Shown: positions 8,916-16,999 of the stretch, in pieces
Layout: every line of letters starts with the position of its first letter
How positions within the stretch are numbered: the stretch's first letter is position 1
DNA from: Polaribacter sp. Hel1_85
GTDB lineage: Bacteria > Bacteroidota > Bacteroidia > Flavobacteriales > Flavobacteriaceae
Direction: 5' to 3'
NCBI RefSeq assembly: GCF_000766795.1
Contig: NZ_JPDS01000002.1
Location: forward strand, 1,059,001 to 1,123,000
Length of the DNA stretch: 64,000 nucleotides
Program-made: the position numbers and the translations under genes
The notes under the pieces: model-generated
What the model was told of the DNA's origin: nothing
Database searches by the model: none
The model's input: the letters and a program-made list of their open reading frames with translations, nothing else

Positions 8916-9557
8916 GTGCAAGCATTAGAAAGAACAATAATTGATACTAATTGGATTACCATATTATTGGTTTTCTTACTGGGTTGTGTCTTTCTTTTAA
9001 AAGGATTAAGTATTACGAGATTAAAAGGAAGTGCTACTTCATTATTAAATAATAGTTTTATTGAAACTGAAATTGAAGAAAATTATTCTGTTTTTAATCT
9101 ATTTCAAAGTGTAATTTTTCTTTTTTCGATGTTAGTTATTTCATTATCAATGTATAAGATAATTCTGTTTTATGTTGACTCTGTTGAACAAGGATTTTAT
9201 ACTTTTTTGAAAATTTTAAGTCTTGTTTTCTCGTATTTTGCTGTTAAATGGTTGTTAGAAGTCTTATTTTCTCTTCTATTTAAGATAAAAAACCAAGTAA
9301 AATTCTTTTTAGCTTCTAAGTCATTTTATTTGTATTCTGTTTCATTTACGCTACTGATAGGTGTTGTTTTAGTGGAATATTCGCAATTAAACACTCTTTT
9401 TTTAGTTTATTTTTCAGCAGTTTTATTTTCAGTTCGCTTCATAATTCACACTGCTAGTAATAAAAAGCTGATTTTTAGTGAGTTGTTTTATTTTATTTTG
9501 TACCTTTGCGCCTTCGAAATAGCACCGCTATTTATACTGTTTAAATTGCTGTTTTAA
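8916..9557 (+). CDS. DUF4271 family integral membrane protein
   Basis: A 213-residue very hydrophobic protein with about six predicted transmembrane segments (for example residues 15-30, 65-85, 100-125, 135-155, 160-180 and 190-213). It starts at a GTG. The pairing with hemD immediately downstream (17-base gap) is the usual Flavobacteriia arrangement for DUF4271, which supports the call. No catalytic motif is visible; the function is unknown. Confidence 0.75.
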   Translation: MQALERTIIDTNWITILLVFLLGCVFLLKGLSITRLKGSATSLLNNSFIETEIEENYSVFNLFQSVIFLFSMLVISLSMYKIILFYVDSVEQGFYTFLKILSLVFSYFAVKWLLEVLFSLLFKIKNQVKFFLASKSFYLYSVSFTLLIGVVLVEYSQLNTLFLVYFSAVLFSVRFIIHTASNKKLIFSELFYFILYLCAFEIAPLFILFKLLF

Positions 9558-9574
9558 CTACAAAAGGAAAGCAT

Positions 9575-10321
9575 ATGAAAGTGAAAACGATTTTAGTATC
9601 TCAACCAGAACCAAAAACAGAAACATCTCCTTATTTTGATTTATCTGATAAACAGAAAGTTAAAATAGATTTCAGGCCTTTTATTCATGTAGAAGGAATG
9701 ACTGTTAAAGAAGTTAGAGGAGAAAAAGTTGACTTAAATAATTTTACTGCAATTATTTTAACTAGTAGAAATGCTGTAGATCATTTTTTTAGAATTGCTG
9801 AAGAAATGCGTTTTAAAGTGCCAGATGCAATGAAATATTTTTGCCAGTCTGAAGCTGTAGCTTATTATTTACAAAAATATGTAGTGTACAGAAAACGTAA
9901 AATTTATGTTGGTACTAGAACATTTCCTGATTTAACAAAATTAATTAAGAAGCATAAAACTGAAAAGTTCTTATTGCCAAGTTCAGATAAATTAAAACCC
10001 TTAATTCCTGCAGAATTAGATAAGTTAGGTGTAAACTGGAAAAGATTAGACTTATACAGAACAGTAGTGAGTGACTTATCAGATTTAGAAAATGTTTTTT
10101 ATGACGTTTTAGTTTTCTTTAGTCCTTCAGGAATTGATTCTTTATTTAAGAATTTCCCAGGCTTCAAACAAAACGATACAAGAATTGCTGTATTTGGTAA
10201 TTCTACAGTAAGAGCAGCAACAGAAGCTGGTTTAAAGTGCGATATAACTGCACCTTCACCAGAAACACCTTCTATGACAATGGCTTTAGATAAGTACATT
10301 AAAGCAGTAAATAAAAAATAA
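9575..10321 (+). CDS. hemD: Uroporphyrinogen-III synthase
   Basis: A 248-residue HemD-like protein converting hydroxymethylbilane to uroporphyrinogen III in heme biosynthesis. Recognisable segments are AIILTSRNAVDHFF in the first domain and DVLVFFSPSGIDSLF with TAPSPETPSMTMAL in the second, typical of this weakly conserved family. The ATG at 9575 has a good ribosome-binding site (AAAGGAAA). It follows DUF4271 and ends before a strong terminator at 10367. Confidence 0.85.
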   Translation: MKVKTILVSQPEPKTETSPYFDLSDKQKVKIDFRPFIHVEGMTVKEVRGEKVDLNNFTAIILTSRNAVDHFFRIAEEMRFKVPDAMKYFCQSEAVAYYLQKYVVYRKRKIYVGTRTFPDLTKLIKKHKTEKFLLPSSDKLKPLIPAELDKLGVNWKRLDLYRTVVSDLSDLENVFYDVLVFFSPSGIDSLFKNFPGFKQNDTRIAVFGNSTVRAATEAGLKCDITAPSPETPSMTMALDKYIKAVNKK

Positions 10322-10366
10322 ATTATTTATTCTGAGACTCGTTTCAGAATCTTTATAAAATTGATT

Positions 10367-10397
10367 AAAACCGAGCATTTTTGCTCGGTTTTTTTAT
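10367..10397 (+). terminator. Intrinsic terminator after hemD
   Basis: A 10-bp stem AAACCGAGCA / TGCTCGGTTT closes a TTTT loop and is followed by a T run. A weaker hairpin (TCTGA...TCAGA, 10331-10348) lies just upstream. Confidence 0.88.
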
Positions 10398-10506
10398 TAC
10401 TATAGTTTTGTTACTTTTTAATTCTCGAATTCAATATTTTTTGTGAGTTTAGTATTTTTTAGATATCTTCAAACAGAATAAATTAATAGAAACAAAACTA
10501 AATACA

Positions 10507-11511
10507 ATGGATAAAAAACTGATAACATTTGGTGAAGTAATGATGCGTTTATCACCACCTGGCTACACAATGTTTTCTCAAGCAACATCATTCGATTTGG
10601 TGTATGGTGGAGGAGAAGCTAATGTTGCAATTTCTTGTGGTTATTTGGGCATGAAAGCTGCTCATGTTACCCGTTTTCCAGATAATGCGCTAGGTAAAGC
10701 TGCTACACAATTTCTACGTAAACATTGGTTAGGTACTGTAAACGTTATTTATGGAGATAACATGTTAGGTAAATATTTTCTACAAAAAGGTGCTGTACAT
10801 AGATCTAGTGAAGTAATTTATGAAAGAGAGGGTTCTGCTTTTTCTTTGATAAAACCAGATATGATAAATTGGGAAGAAGTCTTAGAAGGAGCAGATTGGT
10901 TTCATTGGACAGGGATTACTCCAGCTGTTTCAGAAGGAGCAGCTCAGTGTTGTTTAGAGGCCATTAAAACTGCCAATAAAATGGGAATTAAGGTTTCAGG
11001 TGATATTAATTCTCGTCAAAATATGTGGAAATACGGAAAAACCATGCAAGAAGTAATGCCAGAATTAGTAAAAAATACTGATATTGTAATTACAAGTAAT
11101 CGAGGTGTTTATGAAATGTTTGGGCTTGGAGAATTAGGAGGAGGCTTTAGCTCTTCAGCGAAATTATTAATGGAAAAATTTCCAAGAATAGAAAAAGTTG
11201 TTGGAAAAACAAGAAAATCTATTAGTGCTTCTCATCAGCAAATACAAGGTAAAATGTATAATGGTAAAGACTTTATTAAAGCAGATAAGCTAGATATTAC
11301 GCATGTAATAGATCGTGTTGGTACAGGAGATGCCTTTGCATCTGGTGTAATTTATGGTCTTTTACATTACGATAATGATTTACAAGCATTAAACTTTGCA
11401 ACAGCTGCTTGTGCGCTTAAACACACAGTAGTAGGTGATGTAAATATGGTTTCTGTAGATAATGTAACAAGTTTAATGGGAGGTAATACTTCAGGGAAAA
11501 TTAAAAGATAA
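10507..11511 (+). CDS. kdgK: PfkB-family sugar kinase, probably 2-keto-3-deoxygluconate kinase
   Basis: A 334-residue ribokinase-fold kinase. PfkB signature 1 region is VYGGGEANVAISCGYLG and signature 2 contains DRVGTGDAFASGV with the catalytic Asp. The N-terminus ITFGEVMMRLSPP and overall pattern fit KDG kinases, which phosphorylate 2-keto-3-deoxygluconate ahead of KDPG aldolase, as in alginate or uronate use. No KDPG aldolase or uronate gene is in the window, so the substrate is inferred from family resemblance. It stands alone and is followed by a structured repeat. Confidence 0.75.
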   Translation: MDKKLITFGEVMMRLSPPGYTMFSQATSFDLVYGGGEANVAISCGYLGMKAAHVTRFPDNALGKAATQFLRKHWLGTVNVIYGDNMLGKYFLQKGAVHRSSEVIYEREGSAFSLIKPDMINWEEVLEGADWFHWTGITPAVSEGAAQCCLEAIKTANKMGIKVSGDINSRQNMWKYGKTMQEVMPELVKNTDIVITSNRGVYEMFGLGELGGGFSSSAKLLMEKFPRIEKVVGKTRKSISASHQQIQGKMYNGKDFIKADKLDITHVIDRVGTGDAFASGVIYGLLHYDNDLQALNFATAACALKHTVVGDVNMVSVDNVTSLMGGNTSGKIKR

Positions 11512-11517
11512 TTTTTT

Positions 11518-11620
11518 TAGAAGCTATTTCCTGCTTTCACTACTCGCTTTTTTTGTGAAAACAAAAAAGAGCTCAAACAAACCGTTCAATCAGGGCTAAA
11601 CTTGTTTGCTAGCTAGCTAA
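11518..11620 (+). repeat. Structured dispersed intergenic element, copy 1
   Basis: Starts 7 bases after the kdgK stop. It shares with a second copy (13766-13877, opposite strand) the core GCTTTCAYTACTCGCTTTTT, then AAAAAGAGCTCAAACA and TTCAATC. Three helices can be drawn: an outer stem AGCTA (11522-11526) with TAGCT (11610-11614), a hairpin CGCTTTTTTTGT/ACAAAAAAGAG with a GAAA loop, and a hairpin AAACAA/TTGTTT. All three stems differ between copies in a base-pair-preserving way. It is either a structured RNA or a mobile REP-like repeat. The rest of the gap to radA shows nothing clear. Confidence 0.6.
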
Positions 11621-11768
11621 TTTATTAAAAAACAGATGTTTTTACTTGTTGATTTTTTGCAGCAAAAAACCTAACTTCTCTAACGCCGATTAAAAGTCAT
11701 TTGTGCTGAGCTTGATTTAGTATTAATACAACGTTATAATTGTCTTAAGTTAGCGAATCTGTTAAAAT

Positions 11769-13130
11769 CTAAGCAAACAAAGTAGCAAAAGCTTCTTCAA
11801 TTTTACCAACTAAAACCAATCTAATTCCGTGGTTTTTAGATGATATTTTATTGTATTTAGATGCGACTAATGTTTTATATCCTAATTTTTCTGCTTCTGT
11901 AATTCTTTGATCTATTTTAGAAACAGGCCTTATTTCTCCTGCCAAACCAACTTCTGCAGCAAAACACACATTTGGGTTAATGGCAACATCTTGGTTAGAG
12001 GATAGAATTGCAGCAACAACCGCTAAATCAATCGCAGGGTCATCTACATTTATTCCTCCAGTAATATTTAAAAAGACATCTTTTGCACCTAATTTAAAAC
12101 CAGCTCTTTTTTCTAGAACCGCTAAAATCATGTTTAATCGTTTTAAATTATAACCTGTTGTAGAACGCTGAGGTGTTCCATAAACAGCTGTAGAAACCAA
12201 GGCTTGTACTTCTATCATTAAAGGCCTAATGCCTTCTAAAGTACTTGCAATTGCAGTTCCGCTTAAATCTGCATCTTTTTTAGAAATTAAAATTTCTGAT
12301 GGATTTGAGATTTCTCTTAATCCGTTAGAAAGCATTTCGTAAATTCCTAATTCAGATGTAGAACCAAATCTGTTTTTCTGACTTCGTAAAATTCTATACG
12401 TATGATTTCTGTCGCCTTCAAATTGTAAAACAACATCTACCATGTGTTCTAAAATTTTTGGTCCAGCAATGTTTCCATCTTTATTAATATGACCAATTAA
12501 TAAAACCGGAGTTGCAGTTTCTTTGGCATATTTAATTAATTCTGCAGCAGTTTCTCTAATTTGAGAAATGCTTCCTGGAGAAGCTTCTATAGAGCTTGTG
12601 TGTAATGTTTGTATAGAATCTATTACTAAAACTTCTGGTTCAGTTTCTTCAATGTTTTTGAAAATATTTTGTGTGTTGGTTTCTGTAAGAATTAGGCAAT
12701 TAGAACTGTTAGCGTCTAATCTTTCTGCTCTCATTTTTATTTGAGATTGACTTTCCTCACCAGAAACATACAATACTTTTTGACCAATATTTAAAGCAAC
12801 TTGTAATAATAAAGTCGATTTACCAATTCCAGGTTCTCCACCTAAAAGTGTTACAGAACCTTTTACCAAGCCACCACCTAAAACAGTGTCTAATTCGTTG
12901 TTGTTGGTAACAACTCTTTCTTCTGGGTTTAGCTGAATGTCTGCAATTTTTAACGGTTTATTTACGGTTTGTTTTGCAGTTGTAGATTGTTTCCAAACTC
13001 GTTTTTCTTCTTTTTGAATTACTTCTTCTACAATGGTATTCCATTCTTTACAAGCACCACATTGTCCTACCCATTTTGCATGTTGCGTTCCACAGTTTTG
13101 ACAGAAAAAAGTTGTTTTGGTTCTGGCCAT
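11769..13130 (-). CDS. radA: DNA repair protein RadA
   Basis: A 453-residue RecA-like branch-migration ATPase. Domains in order: N-terminal zinc finger CQNCGTQHAKWVGQCGAC, RecA core with Walker A GGEPGIGKST (about residue 96), the RadA-specific KNRFGS motif (in LRSQKNRFGSTSE) and a C-terminal Lon-protease-like domain (EVGLAGEIRPV). Length is normal. It is monocistronic, with a minus-strand TAACTTTG box at 13162. Confidence 0.96.
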   Translation of the reverse strand: MARTKTTFFCQNCGTQHAKWVGQCGACKEWNTIVEEVIQKEEKRVWKQSTTAKQTVNKPLKIADIQLNPEERVVTNNNELDTVLGGGLVKGSVTLLGGEPGIGKSTLLLQVALNIGQKVLYVSGEESQSQIKMRAERLDANSSNCLILTETNTQNIFKNIEETEPEVLVIDSIQTLHTSSIEASPGSISQIRETAAELIKYAKETATPVLLIGHINKDGNIAGPKILEHMVDVVLQFEGDRNHTYRILRSQKNRFGSTSELGIYEMLSNGLREISNPSEILISKKDADLSGTAIASTLEGIRPLMIEVQALVSTAVYGTPQRSTTGYNLKRLNMILAVLEKRAGFKLGAKDVFLNITGGINVDDPAIDLAVVAAILSSNQDVAINPNVCFAAEVGLAGEIRPVSKIDQRITEAEKLGYKTLVASKYNKISSKNHGIRLVLVGKIEEAFATLFA

Positions 13131-13161
13131 TTTTATATAAGTTGCAAGGTTTTTAGAGTAA

Positions 13162-13169
13162 CAAAGTTA
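13162..13169 (-). promoter_or_regulatory. -7 box for radA
   Basis: Minus-strand TAACTTTG matches TAnnTTTG and lies about 31 bases upstream of the radA ATG, in the short gap after the toxin gene. Confidence 0.4.
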
Positions 13170-13209
13170 CAAAGTTTATCAGTTGTAATTGATAAACTAA
13201 AAATAACTT

Positions 13210-13491
13210 TTATTTTGGTGATTTTTGACTTGTATGAAGAATTGCGTGAACGAAAATGATGTTATTCTCTAAAGTATAATGAATTCCGTATCTGAACCTC
13301 TTTGTAAAAGTAATTCTAATAGTTTTATATCTTTTTTGAAATAGATTTGGGTTTTCTTTAATTGTATCTAAAACAATTGAAATTTCATTGTATAATTCTG
13401 CGGCTAAATTTATGTTTTTAGTATTGTACCAATCTAAAGCTTCTAAAAGTTCTTTTTCAGCTTCTGGTTTAATGACGATTTTAAACGCCAT
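13210..13491 (-). CDS. RelE/ParE family toxin of a type II toxin-antitoxin pair
   Basis: A 93-residue ParE/RelE-fold protein. The typical sequence is present: IKPEAEKELLEALDWY, LYNEISIVLDTIKENPNLFQ and the basic strand FRYGIHYTLENNIIFVHAILHT. Family members inhibit gyrase (ParE) or cleave mRNA (RelE); the WY-containing first helix and NPNLF segment favour ParE-like. It overlaps the upstream antitoxin gene by 11 bases, showing translational coupling. Confidence 0.85.
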   Translation of the reverse strand: MAFKIVIKPEAEKELLEALDWYNTKNINLAAELYNEISIVLDTIKENPNLFQKRYKTIRITFTKRFRYGIHYTLENNIIFVHAILHTSQKSPK

Positions 13492-13705
13492 ATTTAGTTG
13501 ATAAATCTGCTTTTATTTGATTCCAATCTTTACCACTTGTTGGGTTTTCTTTGTGAAGTTCTAATCTGTGGTCTAATATTTTTTTATGTTCATTAGAAAT
13601 GATGTTGTCTGAAACATTATAGATAGCGGCTACTTCATTCAAAACATTTTTATCTGTTTCTGAATTCTGTTTATTTAAGGTTTTTCTTTTTTCTTCTGAG
13701 TCCAT
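13481..13705 (-). CDS. Addiction-module antitoxin
   Basis: A 74-residue protein whose C-terminal half (ILDHRLELHKENPTSGKDWNQ) fits the addiction-module component family that pairs with ParE/RelE toxins: HR, then NP-x2-G-x2-W. The N-terminal half is charged and probably forms the DNA-binding or dimerisation part. It is encoded directly before the toxin with an 11-base overlap, the standard antitoxin-first order. A TATCTTTG box lies at 13722. Confidence 0.8.
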   Translation of the reverse strand: MDSEEKRKTLNKQNSETDKNVLNEVAAIYNVSDNIISNEHKKILDHRLELHKENPTSGKDWNQIKADLSTKYGV

Positions 13706-13721
13706 AGAAGTTGCTTTTTAT

Positions 13722-13729
13722 CAAAGATA
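13722..13729 (-). promoter_or_regulatory. -7 box for the toxin-antitoxin operon
   Basis: Minus-strand TATCTTTG matches TAnnTTTG and lies 16 bases upstream of the antitoxin ATG. Confidence 0.5.
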
Positions 13730-13765
13730 ATAAATTTAAAAATAAGAGTTTACGTCTCTAATTCT

Positions 13766-13877
13766 CTAAAAGTTGGCAAACACTCGCGTTAGCGATTGAA
13801 TGGCGTGTTTGAGCTCTTTTTATTTTTATAAAAAAGCGAGTAATGAAAGCGCGACCTTTGGTAACGCCCAACTTCTT
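13766..13877 (-). repeat. Structured dispersed intergenic element, copy 2
   Basis: Minus-strand copy of the element at 11518. It begins about 30 bases after the stop of the flippase-like gene and ends upstream of the antitoxin promoter. The core and the AAAAAGAGCTCAAACA and TTCAATC segments are kept. The outer stem is AAGTTGG/CCAACTT (13868-13874 with 13770-13776), the A/T hairpin is TTTTTTAT/ATAAAAA, and the third stem is CAAACAC/GTGTTTG. Each helix is rebuilt with different bases than in copy 1. Confidence 0.6.
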
Positions 13878-13908
13878 GATACAAATTTTTTTAAAAAATC
13901 ACTCGAAG

Positions 13909-14853
13909 TTATTTATTCTTATTGTAGATTGGTAAAAGTAAAAATGCTAAACCTCCAAAAACAACAATCATTGCAGTTTGTGCGGTCCACATAATCCAAC
14001 CAAAAGCGGTTGCAGGTTCTGTAGGAACATCGAACAAAGCCAAAGCGCCAGCAACAGCAATTGGGTATAAACCAATACCTCCATTTGTTGCAGCAATTGC
14101 AAAACCACCGGCAATAAAAGCTATTAAAATTCCGCCTAAAGGAACATTTAAACCTTTAATTGCAGGTATTGTTGCCCAAAACATAGCTACATACATTGCC
14201 CAAATAAAAACTGTGTGAAAGATAAATGCCCATTTATTTTTCATTTTAAAGATGCTTGTAACACCTTCTACTAAACCAGAAACAAAGGTTTTTATTTTTA
14301 GTAAAAAACCTGATTTTGCCTTTTTTATAAAGGATGTTAAAATAAAAAAACCAATGATTAAAATTGCTAAACCAATAATGATTTTTGTTGGATTGAAATT
14401 TTTAATTAAAAGGTCATAAATAAAATCGAACTGAACAAAAAGTGTGATAACAATAATGCTTAACATCATAATTAAATCGGCAATTCTTTCTGCAACAATG
14501 GTTCCAAATCCTTTTTCAAACGGAACATCTTCGTAATTTGTTAAAACTAATGCTCTAGAAACTTCACCAGCTCTTGGCAATGCTAAGTTTACTAAATAAC
14601 CTACTAAAACTGCTAAAACACTGTTAGTGAATTTTGGTTTAAAACCAATTGGTTCTAACATAAATTTCCATCTATAAGCTCTAGAAAGGTGGCTTAAAAT
14701 ACCAAAAAACAGCCCAAGAAAAATCCAACTATATTTAGCTTCTTTAAAATACTTTCCTAAAACTTCTAAAGAAATATCAGAGATAGAATACCAAACTAAA
14801 AAACCTCCCAAAACGAGAGGTAATACAATTTTTAAAATCTTTTTAATATTCAA
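13909..14853 (-). CDS. Flippase-like integral membrane protein (lysylphosphatidylglycerol synthase TM / UPF0104 family)
   Basis: A 314-residue protein with about eight transmembrane segments and the UPF0104 signatures: SHLSRAYRWKFMLEP, VGYLVNLALPRAGEVSRAL, and FGTIVAERIADLIMM. A C-terminal aminoacyl-transfer domain is absent, so it is not a lysyl-PG synthase but the membrane half only. Homologues are thought to act in lipid transport or cell-envelope assembly. It starts 2 bases after the panD stop and so belongs to the panD transcript. Confidence 0.85.
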   Translation of the reverse strand: MNIKKILKIVLPLVLGGFLVWYSISDISLEVLGKYFKEAKYSWIFLGLFFGILSHLSRAYRWKFMLEPIGFKPKFTNSVLAVLVGYLVNLALPRAGEVSRALVLTNYEDVPFEKGFGTIVAERIADLIMMLSIIVITLFVQFDFIYDLLIKNFNPTKIIIGLAILIIGFFILTSFIKKAKSGFLLKIKTFVSGLVEGVTSIFKMKNKWAFIFHTVFIWAMYVAMFWATIPAIKGLNVPLGGILIAFIAGGFAIAATNGGIGLYPIAVAGALALFDVPTEPATAFGWIMWTAQTAMIVVFGGLAFLLLPIYNKNK

Positions 14854-14855
14854 AC

Positions 14856-15206
14856 CTATGTAAGTGTGTTATCTTTTTCGTTAGGAAAAACTAATGATGG
14901 TTTAAAGTTTTTAGCTTCTTCAAAATCCATAAATCCATAAACAATTAAAATTAAAACGTCGTTTACAGCAACTTTTCTGGCTGCAGCTCCGTTTAAAGTA
15001 ATTTCTCCACTTCCACGAGGTCCAGGAATTGCGTATGTTTCTAAACGTTCTCCGTTATTATTGTTTACAATCTGAACGCGTTCTCCTTCAATAATGTTGG
15101 CTGCATCCATTAAATCTTCATCTATGGTAATGCTTCCTATATAATTTAAATCTGCACCTGTAACTTTTACACGGTGGATTTTAGACTTTACAACTTGTAC
15201 TAACAT
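14856..15206 (-). CDS. panD: Aspartate 1-decarboxylase
   Basis: A 116-residue pyruvoyl enzyme making beta-alanine from aspartate for pantothenate. The self-cleavage site is Gly24-Ser25 in [10 protein letters not shown], exactly at the canonical position, and [12 protein letters not shown] follows as in the family. It is downstream of panC on the same strand with a 24-base gap containing its own possible -7 box. Confidence 0.96.
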   Translation of the reverse strand: MLVQVVKSKIHRVKVTGADLNYIGSITIDEDLMDAANIIEGERVQIVNNNNGERLETYAIPGPRGSGEITLNGAAARKVAVNDVLILIVYGFMDFEEAKNFKPSLVFPNEKDNTLT

Positions 15207-15210
15207 ATGG

Positions 15211-15218
15211 CAAAAATA
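15211..15218 (-). promoter_or_regulatory. -7 box for panD
   Basis: Minus-strand TATTTTTG in the 24-base panC-panD gap, 4 bases before the panD ATG. It may give a near-leaderless panD transcript in addition to read-through from panC. Confidence 0.4.
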
Positions 15219-15230
15219 GTATTTTTTTGG

Positions 15231-16082
15231 TTAATCGTTTTTTAATCGAATGTTGTCTATCAATCGTATTTCTCCTGCAAATACTGCAATAAAAGCACGG
15301 TATTTCTTATTAGATTCTTTCTTTTTTACTGTTTTTAGTGTTTTTTCATCAGCAATTGTAAAGTATTCTAATTCTAAAAAAGGATGTTTTTTAAATTGAT
15401 TTTCTACCCATTCAGTTACTTTAATAGCATTTTCTATGCCAAATTTTTTGCGAGCTTTCTTAAGCGTTTTATATATAAAAGGAGCTGCTGCTCTACGATC
15501 TTTAGATAATCTAGTGTTTCTAGAACTCATTGCTAAACCATCTTTTTCTCTAAAAATAGGACATCCTTTAATTTTTACATTTAAACGATGCTTTTTTACC
15601 ATTTTTTTAATGATTTGTAACTGCTGAAAATCTTTTTGACCAAAATAAGCTCTGTGAGGTGCTACAATTTCGAAAAGGGTTTTTACAATGGTTCCAACTC
15701 CATCAAAATGACCATCTCTAAATTTTCCTTCCATTTGATGTTCTAAACCATCAAAGTCAAACTTTTCTGATGAAATATTATCTTCATAAATTTCTTCAAC
15801 TGAAGGGAAAAATAAGACATCACAGGAAACACTTTCTAATAATTTAGTATCGTTTTCAAAAGTTTTTGGGTATTTTACTAAGTCTTCTTTATTGTCAAAT
15901 TGAGTGGGATTTACAAAAATACTGACTACAACTAGGTCGTTTTTCTTCTTTGCTTTTTTAATTAATGACAAATGACCTTCATGTAATGCACCCATTGTTG
16001 GGACAAAACCAATAGTTTTATTTGCTTGATTTTGAGTGTTTAAGTAAGATTTTATTTCTTGTTTAGTATTGAATATTATCAT
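15231..16082 (-). CDS. panC: Pantothenate synthetase
   Basis: A 283-residue ATP-dependent ligase joining pantoate and beta-alanine. The HIGH-like motif is MGALHEGHLSLIKKA, followed by VSIFVNPTQF, the pantoate-binding FDGVGTIVKTLF, YFGQKDFQQL and the KMSKS-like MSSRNTRL. Length is normal. It leads panD and is divergent from the GT5-like gene at 16180. Confidence 0.96.
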   Translation of the reverse strand: MIIFNTKQEIKSYLNTQNQANKTIGFVPTMGALHEGHLSLIKKAKKKNDLVVVSIFVNPTQFDNKEDLVKYPKTFENDTKLLESVSCDVLFFPSVEEIYEDNISSEKFDFDGLEHQMEGKFRDGHFDGVGTIVKTLFEIVAPHRAYFGQKDFQQLQIIKKMVKKHRLNVKIKGCPIFREKDGLAMSSRNTRLSKDRRAAAPFIYKTLKKARKKFGIENAIKVTEWVENQFKKHPFLELEYFTIADEKTLKTVKKKESNKKYRAFIAVFAGEIRLIDNIRLKND

Positions 16083-16105
16083 CCTTAGAAATTAAGTAAA
16101 GTCTG

Positions 16106-16113
16106 CAAACTTA
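16106..16113 (-). promoter_or_regulatory. -7 box for panC
   Basis: Minus-strand TAAGTTTG, a TAnnTTTG match, 23 bases upstream of the panC start. Confidence 0.45.
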
Positions 16114-16145
16114 CCATTTTAACACGATATTAGCATAATAATTTG

Positions 16146-16153
16146 TATTTTTG
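16146..16153 (+). promoter_or_regulatory. -7 box for the GT5-like gene / DUF4270 / glmS run
   Basis: TATTTTTG, a full match to TAnnTTTG, 26 bases before the ATG at 16180 and divergent from the panC promoter. Confidence 0.5.
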
Positions 16154-16179
16154 CGCTTCGTATAAAAGAGATTGATTTA

Positions 16180-16989
16180 ATGAAGGACAAGAGAATATTA
16201 TTTGTTTCATCGGAAGTAGTTCCTTATTTACCAGAAACAGAATTATCGTCAACAGCTTTTAATGTTGCAAAAAACGCACATTCTAAAGGAGTACAAACAA
16301 GAATTTTTATGCCAAGGTTTGGCGTTATTAACGAGCGTAGACACCAATTACACGAAGTAATTCGTTTGTCTGGTATGAACTTGGTTGTTAACGATATGGA
16401 TATGCCATTAATTATAAAAGTAGCTTCTATCCCTAAAGAAAGAATGCAGGTTTATTTTATAGATAATGAAGAATATTTTAAAAGAAAAGCCGTTTTTACA
16501 GATGAAGATGATGAGTTGTTTGAAGATAATGATGAGCGTGCAATTTTCTTTGCAAAGGGAGTTGTAGAAACTGTAAAAAAATTAAATTGGGCGCCAGATA
16601 TTATTCATGTTCATGGATGGATGGCCTCTCTTTTACCTCTTTATTTAAAAGAATTTTATAAAGAAGAACCTTTGTTTACAGAAAGTAAAATTATTACTTC
16701 TTTATACGACAACCCTTTTGAAGGAAGTTTAGATGAAACTTTAGCTGAAAAGTTGGAGTTTGATAATATAAAAGACGAAAAAATAGCCACAGTTAAAACA
16801 CCAAACTTTACAAATATATTAAAGAGTGCCATTGAAAACTCTGATGCAATTATACATGGTAGTGAAACAATTTCTGAAGAATTGTCTTCTTTCTTAGAAG
16901 AAAAAGAAATACCAGTTTTAGAGCATCAAGTTGAAAACATGAAAGAGAGTTATTTAAATTTTTATGCTGATTTAATTGCAGCCAAATAA
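16180..16989 (+). CDS. Glycogen/starch synthase N-terminal (GT5) domain protein, likely non-catalytic
   Basis: A 269-residue protein related to the N-terminal Rossmann domain of glycogen synthase: ILFVSSEVVPYLP at the start, MPRFGVINERRHQLHEVI, YFIDNEEYFKR and DIIHVHGWMASLLPLYL. Full GT5 enzymes are about 475 residues. Here the second GT-B domain is missing and the ADP-glucose loop usually reading KTGGL is replaced by ETELS. It is annotated glycogen synthase in many Flavobacteriia, but these losses argue against synthase activity. It is followed directly by DUF4270 and glmS. Confidence 0.75.
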   Translation: MKDKRILFVSSEVVPYLPETELSSTAFNVAKNAHSKGVQTRIFMPRFGVINERRHQLHEVIRLSGMNLVVNDMDMPLIIKVASIPKERMQVYFIDNEEYFKRKAVFTDEDDELFEDNDERAIFFAKGVVETVKKLNWAPDIIHVHGWMASLLPLYLKEFYKEEPLFTESKIITSLYDNPFEGSLDETLAEKLEFDNIKDEKIATVKTPNFTNILKSAIENSDAIIHGSETISEELSSFLEEKEIPVLEHQVENMKESYLNFYADLIAAK

Positions 16990-16999
16990 GTATTATAAA

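Noticed and set aside
13210..13877. Toxin-antitoxin pair plus structured repeat as a mobile element
   Set aside because: No transposase, terminal repeats or target duplication is visible; the other repeat copy has no toxin-antitoxin genes next to it.
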